NCBI RefSeq assembly: GCF_030035675.1 | Contig: NC_084494.1 | Coordinates: 18,769,248 to 18,833,247 of the forward strand | Origin: Rhineura floridana | Taxonomy: Eukaryota > Chordata > Lepidosauria > Squamata > Rhineuridae | DNA length: 64,000 bases | Reading direction: 5' to 3' | Shown: positions 1-11,139 of the stretch, piece by piece | How the letters are laid out: the number at the start of each line of letters is the position of its first letter | Numbering within the stretch: the stretch's first letter is position 1 | Notes under the pieces: model-generated | Database searches by the model: none | What the model was told of the DNA's origin: nothing | Seen by the model: the letters and a program-made list of their open reading frames with translations, nothing else | Program-made: the position numbers and the translations under genes

Positions 1-69
1 AGACAACCTGGTCTGGTCACAACCACACAAAATCACTCAAGCACCCACCACAGGCAGAGGGTTGTACAC

Positions 70-126
70 AATGGCCTTATAGGCCCCATCCAACTCTAGT
101 ATCCCATGATTCTATTATTCTACTTG
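70..126 (+). mobile_element. CR1 3' tail fragment
   Basis: GGCCCCATCCAACTCTAGTA followed by ATGATTCTATTATTCTA is the classic CR1 3' terminus with its repeated octamer. Confidence 0.6.
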
Positions 127-129
127 TTG

Positions 130-540
130 TAGTAGTTAGCCCTGTTATGCTGGCAGGAATGAAAAAGCAGCCAAACTCCATTGTCCAGGCACTTCTGTGT
201 GATGCACCTCTTAGGTCATTTGTGGGAGCAGCTGTCAGAAGGATTCTTCACCTCCAAAGTACTGACCTGTGTTTTGGAGTGAGCAAAGATGTGCTTTAAT
301 TGCCTCAGTGCACATCAGAAAGGCAACTTCTCTCCCCACCAATCCTCAATGCCACAGATCAGGAAGAGGAGCGTGGACCGACAAGAATGAGGACTCGAAA
401 CGACAAATAGGATGAAACACAAGCTGCAGGATCAATCCCTTTCTGTTTCTGGGACCAGAGTGTCACAGCCGAGAGAGAGAGAACAGATGTGTCACTGAGG
501 CACTGCCGGAGCTTCTGGGACTAGAACTGGGAGAAAAGGG
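130..540. other. Unassigned single-copy-looking sequence
   Basis: No coding exon, RNA gene or repeat structure was recognised. Confidence 0.4.
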
Positions 541-547
541 AAGGGCT

Positions 548-735
548 GTGGCTCCGTGGTACAGCATCTGCTTTTCATGCAAACGGTTGGAGATTCAGTC
601 TTGGGTATCTCCAGGTAGGGCTGGGAGAGACTTCTACCTGAAGCCCTAAAGAGCTTCTGCCGGTCAGTGTCAACAATACTGAGCTACATGGACCAATGTT
701 CTAATTTGGTATGAGGCATAGTGAGACCAAAACAA
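548..735 (+). mobile_element. tRNA-derived SINE
   Basis: The pol III A/B-box-like head (GGCTCCGTGGTACAGCATCT; GAGATTCAGTC) is followed by the shared body (CAATACTGAGCTACATGGAC). Diverged copy without the AGCTTCCTATGTTC tail. Confidence 0.8.
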
Positions 736-770
736 AGTGACACGTGTGAGAGAGAGAGGGGGGGGGGAAC

Positions 771-1425
771 AGGGATGAAAGGATCTATCCATTTCAGTTC
801 TCTCAGTTTTCCATTCTTAAATTCATTTCTCCACATTCCTGCAGCAAACTGATTTGTTTTTCTGTTTTTTTAAACATCATGAAAGTTCATCAGCATTTTA
901 GTGCGAAATTCTCCTGATACACTAGGGCCCCACTCATACGGCGGGTTACGTTCCGGACCCCCGCCGAAAAGCGAAAACTGCTGAAAAGCGGAACTCATTG
1001 AATAGAATGGTGTGTGATGCCCGAAAACCACCATAAAAGCGGAACAAACGCCGTATGAGTGGGGTTTTAGTCTAATTGTGTCTAATTGAGACTGCCACAT
1101 TAGCGAAGCGCCGTAAAGCAAAGCCCTACTGTACACACATTTTCATATATACTGTACTTTTCGGAAGCAATTTCCCCTAATATAAAGCATTTTGGTATGT
1201 TATTTTCACTTATTTTTCACTTCTGCATTCCTTTTTATGCCGGCTTTCCCCTCATGTATGCATTTTCATAAACATGGTTTGGCTGGAGAATTGCATTGTA
1301 ATGTTCGGTCAAGTGCAAATTTTGAAGGGTAACTGTATGTCGGTTCTCATACTGTTTCAGAAATAGCAAATATGATCGGTTCGGCTTGAAATGCAAACTG
1401 AATTGAATTTCTCTCCCGATCCCTA
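771..1425 (-). mobile_element. TAGGGATG-group hAT-like MITE with nested element
   Basis: Left end AGGGATGAAAGGATC, right end GATCCCTA; the AT-rich interior matches the copy at 11.6 kb. Split by a Tigger-like element at 920-1131. Confidence 0.7.
920..1131. mobile_element. Tigger/pogo-like MITE nested in a hAT-like MITE
   Basis: Ends CACTAGGGCCCCACTCATAC and, inverted, CAGTAGGGCTTTGCTTTACG; flanked on both sides by TA. Unlike its AT-rich host element it is CpG-rich, and it has an internal inverted repeat (CCCACTCATACGGCG / CGCCGTATGAGTGGG). Confidence 0.75.
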
Positions 1426-1480
1426 GTCAGAACATTAGCCATTCTTTATCAGGCTACGCTGGCCATGAAATGTACTAAAT

Positions 1481-1825
1481 CAGGGGTGGGAAACCTCAGG
1501 CCCCGGGAGCCGAATGTAGCCCCTCTGGGCCTCCCTACCTGGCCCTCAGTAGTCCCCCCAGGCCATACTCCTCACTGACCCTGCTTCACATCCCACCTTT
1601 TTGGGCTATCTTGAATGTGTCCTTGAACACTAATAATGCCTCTTGCTTATTTGGATGGGGGATAGAGAGGAGCATGGGAGCGTGTGCAGAAACTAGTTTG
1701 CTGCATAAAGATAACATTTTAATTCATTGCTCTGCCTACTTTTGCCTCTGGCCTCTCACACTACTGACATGTGGCCCTCAAAGGTTTTCCCAGATTGGAA
1801 TTCTGAAGAAGGTTCTCAACCCATG
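1481..1825. mobile_element. hAT-like repeat (CAGGGGTGGGAAACC family)
   Basis: Starts CAGGGGTGGGAAACCTCAGG, typical of hAT ends. The flanks TACTAAAT and TGTTAAAT match at 6 of 8 bases, a decayed 8-bp duplication. Related copies at 18.2, 46.4 and 52.0 kb. Confidence 0.6.
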
Positions 1826-1994
1826 TGTTAAATGATTAAATTGGATCACATATTAAATTATCCATATTAACTTGAAAAGGAACACTACACTTTAACACTG
1901 AATGAGGAACCATTCTTTGGAATAAAAAGTGTCATGAATCCTACCTGTGGGCAAGGGTGTAGCTGTTCCGGGTTGCAGGGGGAGCGTAGACCCC

Positions 1995-2995
1995 TTAGAA
2001 TCGAATAGTAGAGTTGGAAGGGGTCTATAAGGCCATCGAGCCCAACCTCCTGCTCTATCCAAATTAAAGCATACCCGACAGGTGTTATGTTATGTTACAG
2101 TTTATTTCTAGGCCACCTTTTGGGCAAAAAGGCCCCCGAGGTGGCTTACGCACAAATAGAAAAACACAAATACAAAATGCAAATAAAAACAATACAATTT
2201 ACAAAAATCCAAGCCAACAAAATCCTAGCATTTCTAAAACCAACAACAGCTAAAAATCAAAAGCATTCATCTTCCTGGTAAAGGACAGAACCCAGAAAAA
2301 TGTAACTAAGAGCAGGGGCGAGGGGGCAAAGCAGGTGGAAATCTTGCCCCTTGATGATCCCAGCATATTCTCACCCCTGCAGCAGTGGCTGTCCATCTGC
2401 CTCTTGAAGGCCTCCGCTGTTGCAGAGCCCACCACCACCCAAGGTGATTGATTCCATTGTCATACCCCTCTAACAGGACGTTTTTCCTGATGTTCAGTCA
2501 AAATCTGGTTTCCTGTAACTTGAGCTCATTATTCTTTGTCCTGCACTCTGGGATGTTCAAGAAGAGATCCTGGCCCTTCTCTTGTCAAGGCTAAGCATGC
2601 CCAGTTCTTTCAGTATCTCCTCATAGGGCTTTGTTTGCAGTCCCCTGATCATCCTTGTTGTCCTCCTCTGAACCTGTTCCAGTTTGTCTTCATCCTTCTT
2701 AAAATGTGGTGTCCAGAACTGGATTCAAGAATGAGGCCTAACCAGTGCAGAACAGAAGGGAACTAGTACTTCACGCAATTTGGAAACTATACTTCTTTTA
2801 ATGCAGCCTAAAATAGCATTTGCATTTTTTGCAGCCACATCACACTGTTGGCTCATATTCACCTTATGATCAACAGCAATTCCAAGATCCTTCTTGCATG
2901 TAATATTGCTGAACAAAGTATCCCCCATTTTATATTTTTTTACTTTCATTTTTTGGGGAGCAGGGCTGAACCTCAAAAGGATATACTCTCATCCT
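1995..2995 (-). mobile_element. Older CR1 LINE 3' fragment, interrupted
   Basis: The 3' end (TAGAGTTGGAAGGGG... at about 2,005) and C-terminal coding remnants match CR1 in reverse, but of a more decayed subfamily than the 9.4 and 53 kb copies. An unrelated L2-like fragment at about 2,090-2,290 interrupts it. Confidence 0.75.
2090..2290 (-). mobile_element. L2-like 3' fragment inserted in CR1
   Basis: It has the TTTATTTCTAGGCCACCTTT / GAGGTGGCTTAC pattern seen at L2-like 3' ends in reverse, followed by an A-rich stretch. CR1 resumes on either side. Confidence 0.45.
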
Positions 2996-3139
2996 GCAGT
3001 CATTGTTCAACAGAACTCTAAACAAAGTAAGAAACTGAAGCTCATGTTATTGTATAATCTTAAGAAGGGATTGGAGGGGGGCAGAGCATGACTATCATGA
3101 AGCGACCCTGCACTTCTGAATTTGCCACTATGCTACTGC

Positions 3140-3770
3140 TTGTGGGTGCTTCCTGCCATTTACTAGCAAAGGCAACAGGAAGCATAGAAAGCTATGTGAA
3201 TGAAAAGCGGTCACTTTGGTACCCCGTCTGGATTCCGTCCCAGATTTGCTCTGCCACGCAACTGACTTGTCAGCTGGAGATGGTGAAGAAGCAATGTCAT
3301 GGCTATCTTCAAATATTTGAAGGGCTGTCTCACAGATGATGGGAAAAATGAATTTTCCCTTGCTGCATCTTGCTCTTCCATGCCTCAGAGTCTGCACCAT
3401 TAATCTGTTCTAATACAGTATCATGAAGTTTACTTCTAAGTGCACCTGCTGTCACCCCCCCGAAAGCTTCTTGCACAACTTGATCACAGCTGCCATTTAA
3501 GCAACAACAAAAACACCCCAGCATCTTGCAACCCTGAGGCAGCCTTGGGTTCCCTTCTGGAAAAAAAAAACACTACTGGCTCCACTTCTTGCTTTTGACA
3601 TTTAGAAATAAAATGGTATGTACTCTCTCAGCGTGATTTCTTGGGAAAGCTTATGACTAAGCAGGATTCTGTTAATGATGTTTGGTACTGATGTAGAGGG
3701 GAATACACATTGCACCATTAGGCCTGTGTGAGTGCTGTCGCTGATGGCTTTGAGCTTCAGTCCTTGGCAG
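3140..3770. other. Unassigned sequence
   Basis: Only the first bases (3,085-3,140) recall the repeat at 22.7 and 33.1 kb. No gene structure is visible in the rest. Confidence 0.35.
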
Positions 3771-3832
3771 TGGAGGCTGGTCTGTTAGGGAAAATGGGAC
3801 ACTGCCCCACCAACCTCAGTCGTGATTCCTCC
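3771..3832. mobile_element. Fragment of CAGTGGAGGCTGG hAT-like family
   Basis: One end of the element seen more fully at 37.2, 43.3, 45.9 and 63 kb. Confidence 0.5.
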
Positions 3833-4373
3833 AAGCCCATTTGCCTTTTTTTTTTTTTACAACCAGTCTAGAGTGTAACCCGGGCTGTCCCCTCTTTAGA
3901 ATTAGTTGGTTCTGCCTAGATGAGATGTGGCCCTTTGGCTGAAACAGGCTTCCCACTCTGCTCTAGAATATATCAACCAAATTAGATTATTCAAGCATGT
4001 ATTTGCAATTGGATTTTACCAAACCTGCCCAGGGAGAGCTTGGTTTTCCTTTCCTTATTTTTTTTAATGTCCGCAAACAGCAGAGTAGCTTTTTGCTATG
4101 CTCTTTTCATCCTTGTAAATGAGTAAGTGTGACCATGGCACATGCAATGAGCTGCTATTCCAGATTTATGAGGCATTTTATGCTCATAAAGTAGACATAA
4201 AATATGTGGAAATGGAACCTCAAACTCCTGCTTGCTTGTGTATGTGAGAGAGGGAGACTTCACAAAATGGCTCCTGACATCTCTGTCCTTGAACCAATGC
4301 TGCCAGTATGAGGAACGGATCTTTAGATGATGCAATGTCATATTGTGCTGCGTTGCACTGAAGATCTCGAGTA

Positions 4374-4432
4374 CCAGTATGGTGTAGTGGTTAGATTGTC
4401 AGACTAAGAGCTGGGAGGCCAGGGTTTGAAAT
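4374..4432 (+). mobile_element. Sauria-type SINE head fragment
   Basis: GTATGGTGTAGTGGTTAGAT... GGCCAGGGTTTGAA matches the tRNA-like head of Sauria SINEs. Confidence 0.6.
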
Positions 4433-4719
4433 AAAGTAAGATCAACCTTTCCTGTGTCTTCAAAAAACTCTGAAGTAATTCAAAAGCACCTTGAGAATGA
4501 AGGAGAAAAACAGAAGCCTCTTCCACAGGGGGGAAAATCTGATAAACTGGAAGACAGGTTTTAGTACAGTGCTAGTTTTAACTATGGCTTTTTCAGTCAC
4601 AGTTTGTTCAATCATGGTTTGCTCAACAATCCACAAATTGATTTTACAATGAATTTTTGTTTATGTTTTTAAATTGGAGACCTTTTAGGTAACAAGCAAC
4701 TAACAGCAACAACAATAAT

Positions 4720-4850
4720 AACAGAAATTGTTTTTAATTGTTTTATATCTGGACTTGTTTTAACTGTTTTTATTGTTGATGTTTTTGCTGTGAAATTGCT
4801 TTGAGATATTTTATGGGAAGCAATAAACTGAATGAAATAAATAAAGACAG
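4720..4850 (+). mobile_element. L2-like 3' tail
   Basis: T-rich 3' region running into AATAAACTGAATGAAATAAA, the simple-repeat tail style of the local L2-like family. It lies just before the MHC retrocopy. Confidence 0.4.
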
Positions 4851-4943
4851 AGTGAGTTGCCAGCAAGCTTTATCTAAAGCTGTGTTTGTTTTCCTCATGC
4901 CCCTTGCCTCATGCCTTTGTAGCTTGACAAGCATCTGTGCATC

Positions 4944-5691
4944 ATGGGGGGAGAGACCAGTGAACAGGGGATTCACACCTGGCAGACCATGTACGGCTGT
5001 GAGGTGGGCCCAGAGGGGCGCAGAGGAGGGTATATCCAGCACAGCTACAACGGGAGGGACTTCCTCAGCCTCGACAAGGAGACCCTCACCTGGACGGCGG
5101 CCCAGCCGGAGGCCCAAGTGACCAAGAGGTCGTGGGATAGAGACAGGGCTTTTACCCAGCACTGGAAGGCCTCCCTGGAGGAGGAATGCATTGAGTGGCT
5201 GGAGGGTTACCTGCACTACGGGAAGGAGGTTCTGCAGAGGACAGAGCCACCAGTGGTGAAGGTGACGCGCCAGGTGCACTCAGATGGCATGGAGACCCTC
5301 GTCTGCCGAGCCCACGGCTTCTACCCCAAGGAGATCGATGCTAACTGGAGGAAGGACGGAGAGGTCTGGGAGGAGGGCACCTTCAGACGGGACTTACCAT
5401 GCCTTGGTTGGCATCCAGATCAACCCAAAGGACAGGGACCTTTATCAGTGTCATGTGGAGCATGACGGCCTAAAGGAGCCTCTGGATGTGGCCTGGGAGG
5501 AGCCTGCCTCCAACATAGCACCCATTATTGGGTGTGTTCTGGGGGCCATCCTGCTGGGAGCAGCTGCAATTGCTGGGATCATGTTGTACAGAAAATGGCA
5601 GTCAGGATTCAAAGAAGCGCCAACAAGTGGCCAAGGGTCTGACAACCAAGGGTCTGACAACTCCAGCAAGGGGAGCAACCTGGCCATCTAG
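4944..5691 (+). pseudogene. MHC class I processed pseudogene (alpha2, alpha3, membrane and tail; 5'-truncated)
   Basis: Two overlapping frames give an alpha2 domain (IHTWQTMYGCEV, TLTWTAAQPEAQVTKR, EEECIEW with the conserved Cys pair), an alpha3 immunoglobulin-like domain (VCRAHGFYPKEID, QCHVEHDG), a membrane span (IIGCVLGAILLGAAAIAGIM) and a cytoplasmic tail ending SNLAI-stop. Functional class I genes carry introns between these domains; here they are fused without any, so this is a retrocopy. It begins near the alpha1/alpha2 boundary, as 5'-truncated retrocopies do. A frameshift lies near 5391-5396 in alpha3, where several residues also look deleted. No poly(A) tail is visible; an L2-like tail follows from about 5.8 kb. 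Non-functional. Confidence 0.85.
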
Positions 5692-5799
5692 CAGCCCCAA
5701 AGCAGTATGACCAACAATGTCAGCACAACGCAGACAGCAGGGCTCCCAGTGCGAGAGGCGAGAGAGTAAGAATGGATCCTCTTCCTCTTTCCCAAAGCA

Positions 5800-5962
5800 T
5801 TTTAACTGTACTTTTTAACTTATTATAACTTAATTGGATTTTTGCACTGTATTGTTTTTCTTACTGTATTTATTGTACTTTTTGCTGTTCACTGCCCAGA
5901 GAGCTATCGCTAGTCGGGCGGGATATAAGCCTAATAAATAAATAAATAAATAAATAAATAAA
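5800..5962 (+). mobile_element. L2-like 3' end with (AATA)n tail
   Basis: GCCCAGAGAGCTATCGCTAG... GGGCGGGATATAAGCC followed by AATAAATAAATA is the local L2-like 3' terminus. It abuts the 3' side of the MHC retrocopy. Confidence 0.6.
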
Positions 5963-6019
5963 GCAAACCATGGCAAAACTAGGCTGTTGGGTTAAGACAC
6001 AATGGCAAGTCATTGTGAA

Positions 6020-6085
6020 TACTGTAAACCGCCCAGAGAGCTTCGGCTATGGGGCGGTATACAAGTGCAATAAATAAATAAATAC
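6020..6085 (+). mobile_element. L2-like 3' end with (AATA)n tail, second copy
   Basis: ACCGCCCAGAGAGCTTCGGC... GGGCGGTATACAAG then AATAAATAAATA. Confidence 0.55.
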
Positions 6086-6249
6086 AGACCGCATTTTATA
6101 AGCCAACAACAAAACCACAGCTTCACACTGTGGTTTGTGGCAGAAAACAAACCATGATTAGTCTGCTGGGTTGGGTTCACATGTTCAAACAAGCCATGGG
6201 TAGGTATGGCTTTGCATTATGTGTGAACCGGGCCAAAGTGTAATCTGCT

Positions 6250-6810
6250 CCAAAGACAAGCAACTTCAAAACAGAATGAGCAAGACTGCTTTAGCTTCTA
6301 TCGCTATTTCTAAAGCAAAGGCAGCAAGCGGGGGAAGATCATATCACTCAAGCACTCATTCATTCAAAGTTCAAGAGATAGCTCTGATTAGCTAGAACGA
6401 AGGCAAGAGCTGAGCACACTCCTCCTTGGTGCTTATTCCACATTTCACTTTGGAATCTGAAGTGCCTCTGAAGCATTTGGAGAGTAGCCAGGGATGGTTC
6501 ATATGCAAATGATGAGAGTCAAGCTGCACTTCTCAAAATGATATTTCTCCCCCCGTACTATGTTGTGATCAGAAGAAAACAAGGGAAGCCTCATCCTTTA
6601 TGAACAATGTGGCTTTGTTGGTTAATTAAAGGTGGGTTAACCTCCTCACCCACATTGTGGACATTTGTCCCAGTTATGCTGTATTGCTGGGATGAGGGCA
6701 GAGGCTTTGCTGAAAAGTGAGCAGCTTCACTATTCCCATCTTTTTCATACTATCACATGGAGCCTCACGGGTTGGGTTTTGCTGGTTCTAAAATGGTAAC
6801 ATCATCATTT
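6250..6810. other. Unassigned sequence
   Basis: No exon or clear repeat boundary recognised. Confidence 0.35.
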
Positions 6811-6814
6811 AGGT

Positions 6815-7061
6815 CAGGGGTGGTCAACCTGCAGCCCTCCATATGTTGTTGGACTCCAGCTCTCATCATCTCTGGTCCAGAGCTTGGAAAAGTTACTTTT
6901 TTGAACTCCAACTCCCATCAGCCCCAGCCAGCATGGCCACTGGATTGGGCTGATAGGAGTTGTAGTTCAAAAAAGTAACTTTTCCAAGCTGTGCTCTGGT
7001 CATTGTCCATACTGGCTGGGTCTGATGGGGGTTAGAGTCCAACAGCATTGCCCACCCCTTG
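6815..7061. mobile_element. Fold-back hAT-like MITE with a second MITE nested inside
   Basis: Outer arms CAGGGGTGGTCAACCTGCAG and GCATTGCCCACCCCTTG are inverted copies; the inner element occupies 6878-6993. Confidence 0.75.
6878..6993. mobile_element. 116-bp fold-back MITE with perfect 8-bp duplication
   Basis: Arms CAGAGCTTGGAAAAGTTACT and its inverse ending CCAAGCTGTG. The flanks 6870-6877 and 6994-7001 are both CTCTGGTC. An 8-bp duplication and CAG-type ends indicate hAT mobilisation. Confidence 0.9.
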
Positions 7062-7069
7062 TTTAGAGG

Positions 7070-8010
7070 TCACTGTACCCTTCCCTCTTGGTTTCAGACC
7101 AAATTCATCTGTGGGACAAACTATAGCTCAACATTTTGTGCAACCAGTCATCTTGTAATGACTTGCTTCTGAAAGATAAAAGAACCCTCCAAATAATAGA
7201 AGGGTGGAAGGAGGAGGAAGAGGGAGGGTGAGACACCTGGGTACTAAACTCACACCACAATTTTACCAATGTCAATTCAGAAGCTGAACTGAAATCAGTT
7301 CAGTTTATTATGCAACAACCATGGCTTTTTGCATGCACGTCAAAAGAAAGACACACAGGAAAAGCATTAAAACCATGATTACAAAGAAGAAATAAATAAT
7401 TCAGGAGTATAAACATACAACAATACTGCTAAAATTGATAATTGAAATCAATGGGATTTACTTCCAGGGATGTATGGATATGCTTGCAAGTGTACCATGT
7501 TGATGGATTCTAGTGCAATTTACTGAATTAAGCTCAGTGTTTGATTCAAGTTTGCAATCTGCAAACTCCTATTGGTTTTGTCTGTAAACACAACGTAATT
7601 CCCTATGTTGCTTCATTTCCTCCCAATAACATTCCTCAAGGCATTCCAATTCCTCTGCCACTAAATTGTACCAGGGTTTACAGCAGATTTGTACGTTCAG
7701 TAGCTGATTTAAAATACAAGTAATGGCAAATCTATTGCCTTTGGTGACAGGTTACACCAGTGACTGATCACCTCTTTCTTAAAAAAGAAAGAAAAACCAT
7801 GTCATTTTTGATCTACTTTTCATTTGTGTTGGTTTACCCACTCGTCTTTCTTCAACCAGACAAATTCCTCATTGATTTCATTACATCTCAAACTATATTT
7901 GCAGTGTTCCATTCCTATGTTCCTATAGATAACATAAATATTTTTCCCTCATGCTTAATTCCCCCCTCCTTCCATGGTTCCTTTGCATTCATTACATCTT
8001 TGTAGGCAAC
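7070..8010. other. Unassigned AT-rich sequence
   Basis: No gene structure; open frames here are short and repeat-free but show no recognisable protein. Confidence 0.35.
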
Positions 8011-8018
8011 ATCTAGTT

Positions 8019-8020
<2 letters not shown>

Positions 8021-8110
<90 letters not shown>

Positions 8111-8111
8111 A
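8021..8111 (+). repeat. (GAAA)n microsatellite
   Basis: Uninterrupted GAAA units for about 90 bp, giving a pure purine strand. Confidence 0.98.
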
Positions 8112-8754
8112 ATATTATTTAGAAGGCCAGATAATGAAAGCCAATCATGCACCTATCCAAGCACAGAGTGGATGGGATGCAAGTTGCCAATTCAAGAGAT
8201 GGGAGATGGGGAACCCGTGGCCTTTCTGATGTTGTTGGACTCCATATCCCATCAGTTCCAGCCAGCCAGCATATCCAATGGTCTGTGTTACAGTTAACTT
8301 TTCTTTTTAGGAGGGTTTGGCAACCTTCAGCAGCTGGGGTTCCTTCACAGTTCCAAGTCTGCCTCAGGGTTTTAGATGAGACCTGCTGAGGCTGTTATCC
8401 CTACAGAATGTCCCAAGCTCATCTCATCATCAGGAACTTGAGTTTCAAATAATATTGCTTACACACTTCCTTGAATCAATTCTTATAACATTTACTTTTT
8501 CTCCTAGTCTCCCGCTCTGCAGAGCGATAGAGTTCTGACACTCACACTCTCTGTCTTATTTCGTATCCCTTCTCTTTTTTTTAGTTTTCCTTCCCCCCTG
8601 ATGCCACAGGCTTTGAGCTGCGAGCCTCCATAGGCTGGGGAGTTTTCCAACTATATGGCTGCTACTCTCCCTTTTGCTGTTTGTCTGGGCTTTTATCTGA
8701 CAAAAAGGGTGAGTTGGATGCTCCTGTTTCCATCCCTTCCTACGTCAGCCCATT

Positions 8755-8878
8755 GGCTGTAGCTCAGCAGTGGAGCATCTGCCTTGCATGCAGAAAGCCT
8801 CAGGTTCAATCCACAGCATCTCCAGGTAAGGCCGGGGGAGACCCCTTTCTCCTGGGCAGATTGGACCAGAGTGTTACT
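8755..8878 (+). mobile_element. tRNA-derived SINE, 3'-truncated
   Basis: GGCTGTAGCTCAGCAGTGGA... CTTGCATGCAGAAAG... GGTTCAATCC head and part of the body. Confidence 0.8.
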
Positions 8879-8984
8879 TCAATTCCCCCCCATTTGAAAA
8901 TCCCATGCTTCACTTTGAAAGCCCAAAAACAGGGGCTTCAAAAGGAAGCCACCGCCGAGATCACTTTGCCATCAGGTGACTGAC

Positions 8985-9330
8985 AGGTGGCCAGCCCTCC
9001 AGGGGTTGGGGAGATGATGATCTGGCCATCTGGCCAGAAAAGATTCCCCACAATTGGTGTATGCGCAGGAGTGTAGAAACCTTTGACTTTGTGTGTGGCT
9101 GGACTGTCGGCTACTGTTCAAAGGTGAGAGTTGTACTTGTTGCTCCACCCACTTCTGTATCTGGCCCGCCCACTTCTGTATCTGGCCCTGCCCACCACTG
9201 GCATGCAGCCCCTGGATAGTTGCCCAGAAGGCAATGTGGACCTTGGTCTGAAAATCTTCCCCACTCCTGGCATATTGGTTCAGGAAGTGGAAGCAATTTT
9301 CTTCCCCATCCCTATGCAGAGGCACCCGGT
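8985..9330. mobile_element. Decayed hAT-like repeat region
   Basis: Duplicated CCCACTTCTGTATCTGGCCC words and CAGGGG-like ends relate it to the element at 49.6 kb; boundaries unclear. Confidence 0.35.
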
Positions 9331-9351
9331 CCTTAAATCATAATGTATTTC

Positions 9352-10565
9352 ATATTAAGAACATAAGAACATAAGAAGAGCCTGCTGGATCAGGCCAGTG
9401 GCCCATCTAGTCCAGCATCCTGTTCTCACAGTGGCCAACCAGGTGCCTGGGGGAAGCCCGCAAGCAGGACCCGAGTGCAAGAACACTCTCCCCTCCTGAG
9501 GCTTCCGGCAACTGGTTTTCAGAAGCATGCTGCCTCTGACTAGGGTGGCACAGCACAGCCATCATGGCTAGTAGCCATTGATAGCCCTGTCCTCCATGAA
9601 TTTGTCTAATCTTCTTTTAAAGCCATCCAAGCTGGTGGCCATTACTGCATCTTGTGGGAGCAAATTCCATAGTTTAACTATGCGCTGAGTAAAGAAGTAC
9701 TTCCTTTTGTCTGTCCTGAATCTTCCAACATTCAGCTTCTGTGAATGTCCACGAGTTCTAGTATTATGAGAGAGGGAGAAGAACTTTTCTCTATCCACTT
9801 TCTCAATGCCATGCATAATTTTATACACTTCTATCATGTCTCCTCTGACCCGCCTTTTCTCTAAACTAAAAAGCCCCAAATGCTGCAACCTTTCCTCGTA
9901 AGGGAGTCGCTCCATCCCCTTGATCATTCTGGTTGCCCTCTTCTGAACCTTTTCCAACTCTAGAATATCCTTTTTGAGATGAGGCGACCAGAACTGTACA
10001 CAGTATTCCAAATGCGGCCGCACCATAGATTTATACAACGGCATTATGATATCGGCTGTTTTATTTTTAATACCTTTCCTAATTATTGCTAGCATGGAAT
10101 TTGCCTTTTTCACAGCTGCCGCACACTGGGTCGACATTTTAATCGTGCTGTCCACTACAACCCCGAGGTCTCTCTCCTGGTTGGTCACCGCCAGTTCAGA
10201 CCCCATGAGCGTATATGTGAAATTAAGATTTTTTGCTCCAATATGCATAATTTTACACTTGTTTATATTGAATTGCATTTGCCATTTTTCCGCCCATTCA
10301 CTCAGTTTGGAGAGGTCTTTTTGGAGCTCTTCGCAATCCCTTTTTGTTTTAACAACCCTGAACAATTTAGTGTCGTCAGCAAACTTGGCCACTTCACTGC
10401 TCACTCCTAATTCTAGGTCATTAATGAACAAGTTGAAAAGTACAGGTCCCAATACCGATCCTTGAGGGACTCCACTTTCTACAGCCCTCCACTGGGAGAA
10501 CTGTCCATTTATTCCTACTCTCTGCTTTCTGCTTCTTAACCAATTCCTTATCCTCAAGAGGACTA
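9352..10565 (-). mobile_element. 5'-truncated CR1 LINE copy, RT to 3' end
   Basis: The 3' tail at 9352-9380 is the reverse of the CR1 terminal octamer-like repeats. On the - strand, the open frame from about 10,565 to 9,568 encodes [11 protein letters not shown]..., [11 protein letters not shown], an intact FADD motif and the C-terminal domain ending DRAINGY. It stops matching the full-length copy just upstream of NWLRSR, the normal 5' truncation. Close identity to the 53-57 kb copy marks recent insertion. Confidence 0.93.
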
Positions 10566-10693
10566 ATTTCATATTAGTATATGAAATGCTGTCAAAGTGT
10601 GTACAAAAATCAAATGCAGCTTTAATCTTACAAGTATAAACATACACTACAAATATGAATAAAATTACTAAAATACAGTGATATATGGACTCA

Positions 10694-11131
10694 ACTAGGG
10701 ATGTGGGAGAAATTAGAACCTACCAAATCTGCACTTGCCAAACCAACCTTCAAACCAAAATACAACCATTCTTCAAAATTTGCACTTCTTTGAATTTTGC
10801 AATGCCATTCTCCAGTAATGTGGACAAATGCATATATTACGGTAAAGTGTGTATAAAAATGCACACATTCATAAAAACAATATAGAAAAATGCATTATGT
10901 TAGGGGGAATTTGCTTTGCAAAAATGTGTATCTTAGACAAAATTGCATAGACAAATGTGTGTATTAAAAGAAATTCACAGTAAAATGCAGATGGTTTTTT
11001 TTTAAAAAGATGCAAATTGCTGCAGAAATATGGAGAATTGTATTTAAGATATGAAAAGTGAGAAACTGAAAGAAAGGACATTGGCAGAGCCATCCCTAAG
11101 CAAGGATGATCAGACTTAGTCTCAACACCCC
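10694..11131 (+). mobile_element. TAGGGATG-group hAT-like MITE
   Basis: Starts TAGGGATGTGGGAGAAATT and ends CCCCTA. The flanks GACTCAAC and GTCTCAAC agree at 7 of 8 bases. Confidence 0.7.
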
Positions 11132-11139
11132 TAGTCTCA

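Noticed and set aside
4770-5279. 169-codon minus-strand frame over the MHC region
   Set aside because: Antisense shadow of the GC-rich MHC class I retrocopy.
7955-8152. Open frame rich in FLSFFLSFFLS
   Set aside because: It is the translated (GAAA)n microsatellite, not a protein.
10046-10465. 139-codon + strand frame, repeated at 56,735-57,154 on the - strand
   Set aside because: Antisense shadow of the CR1 RT domain in both places.
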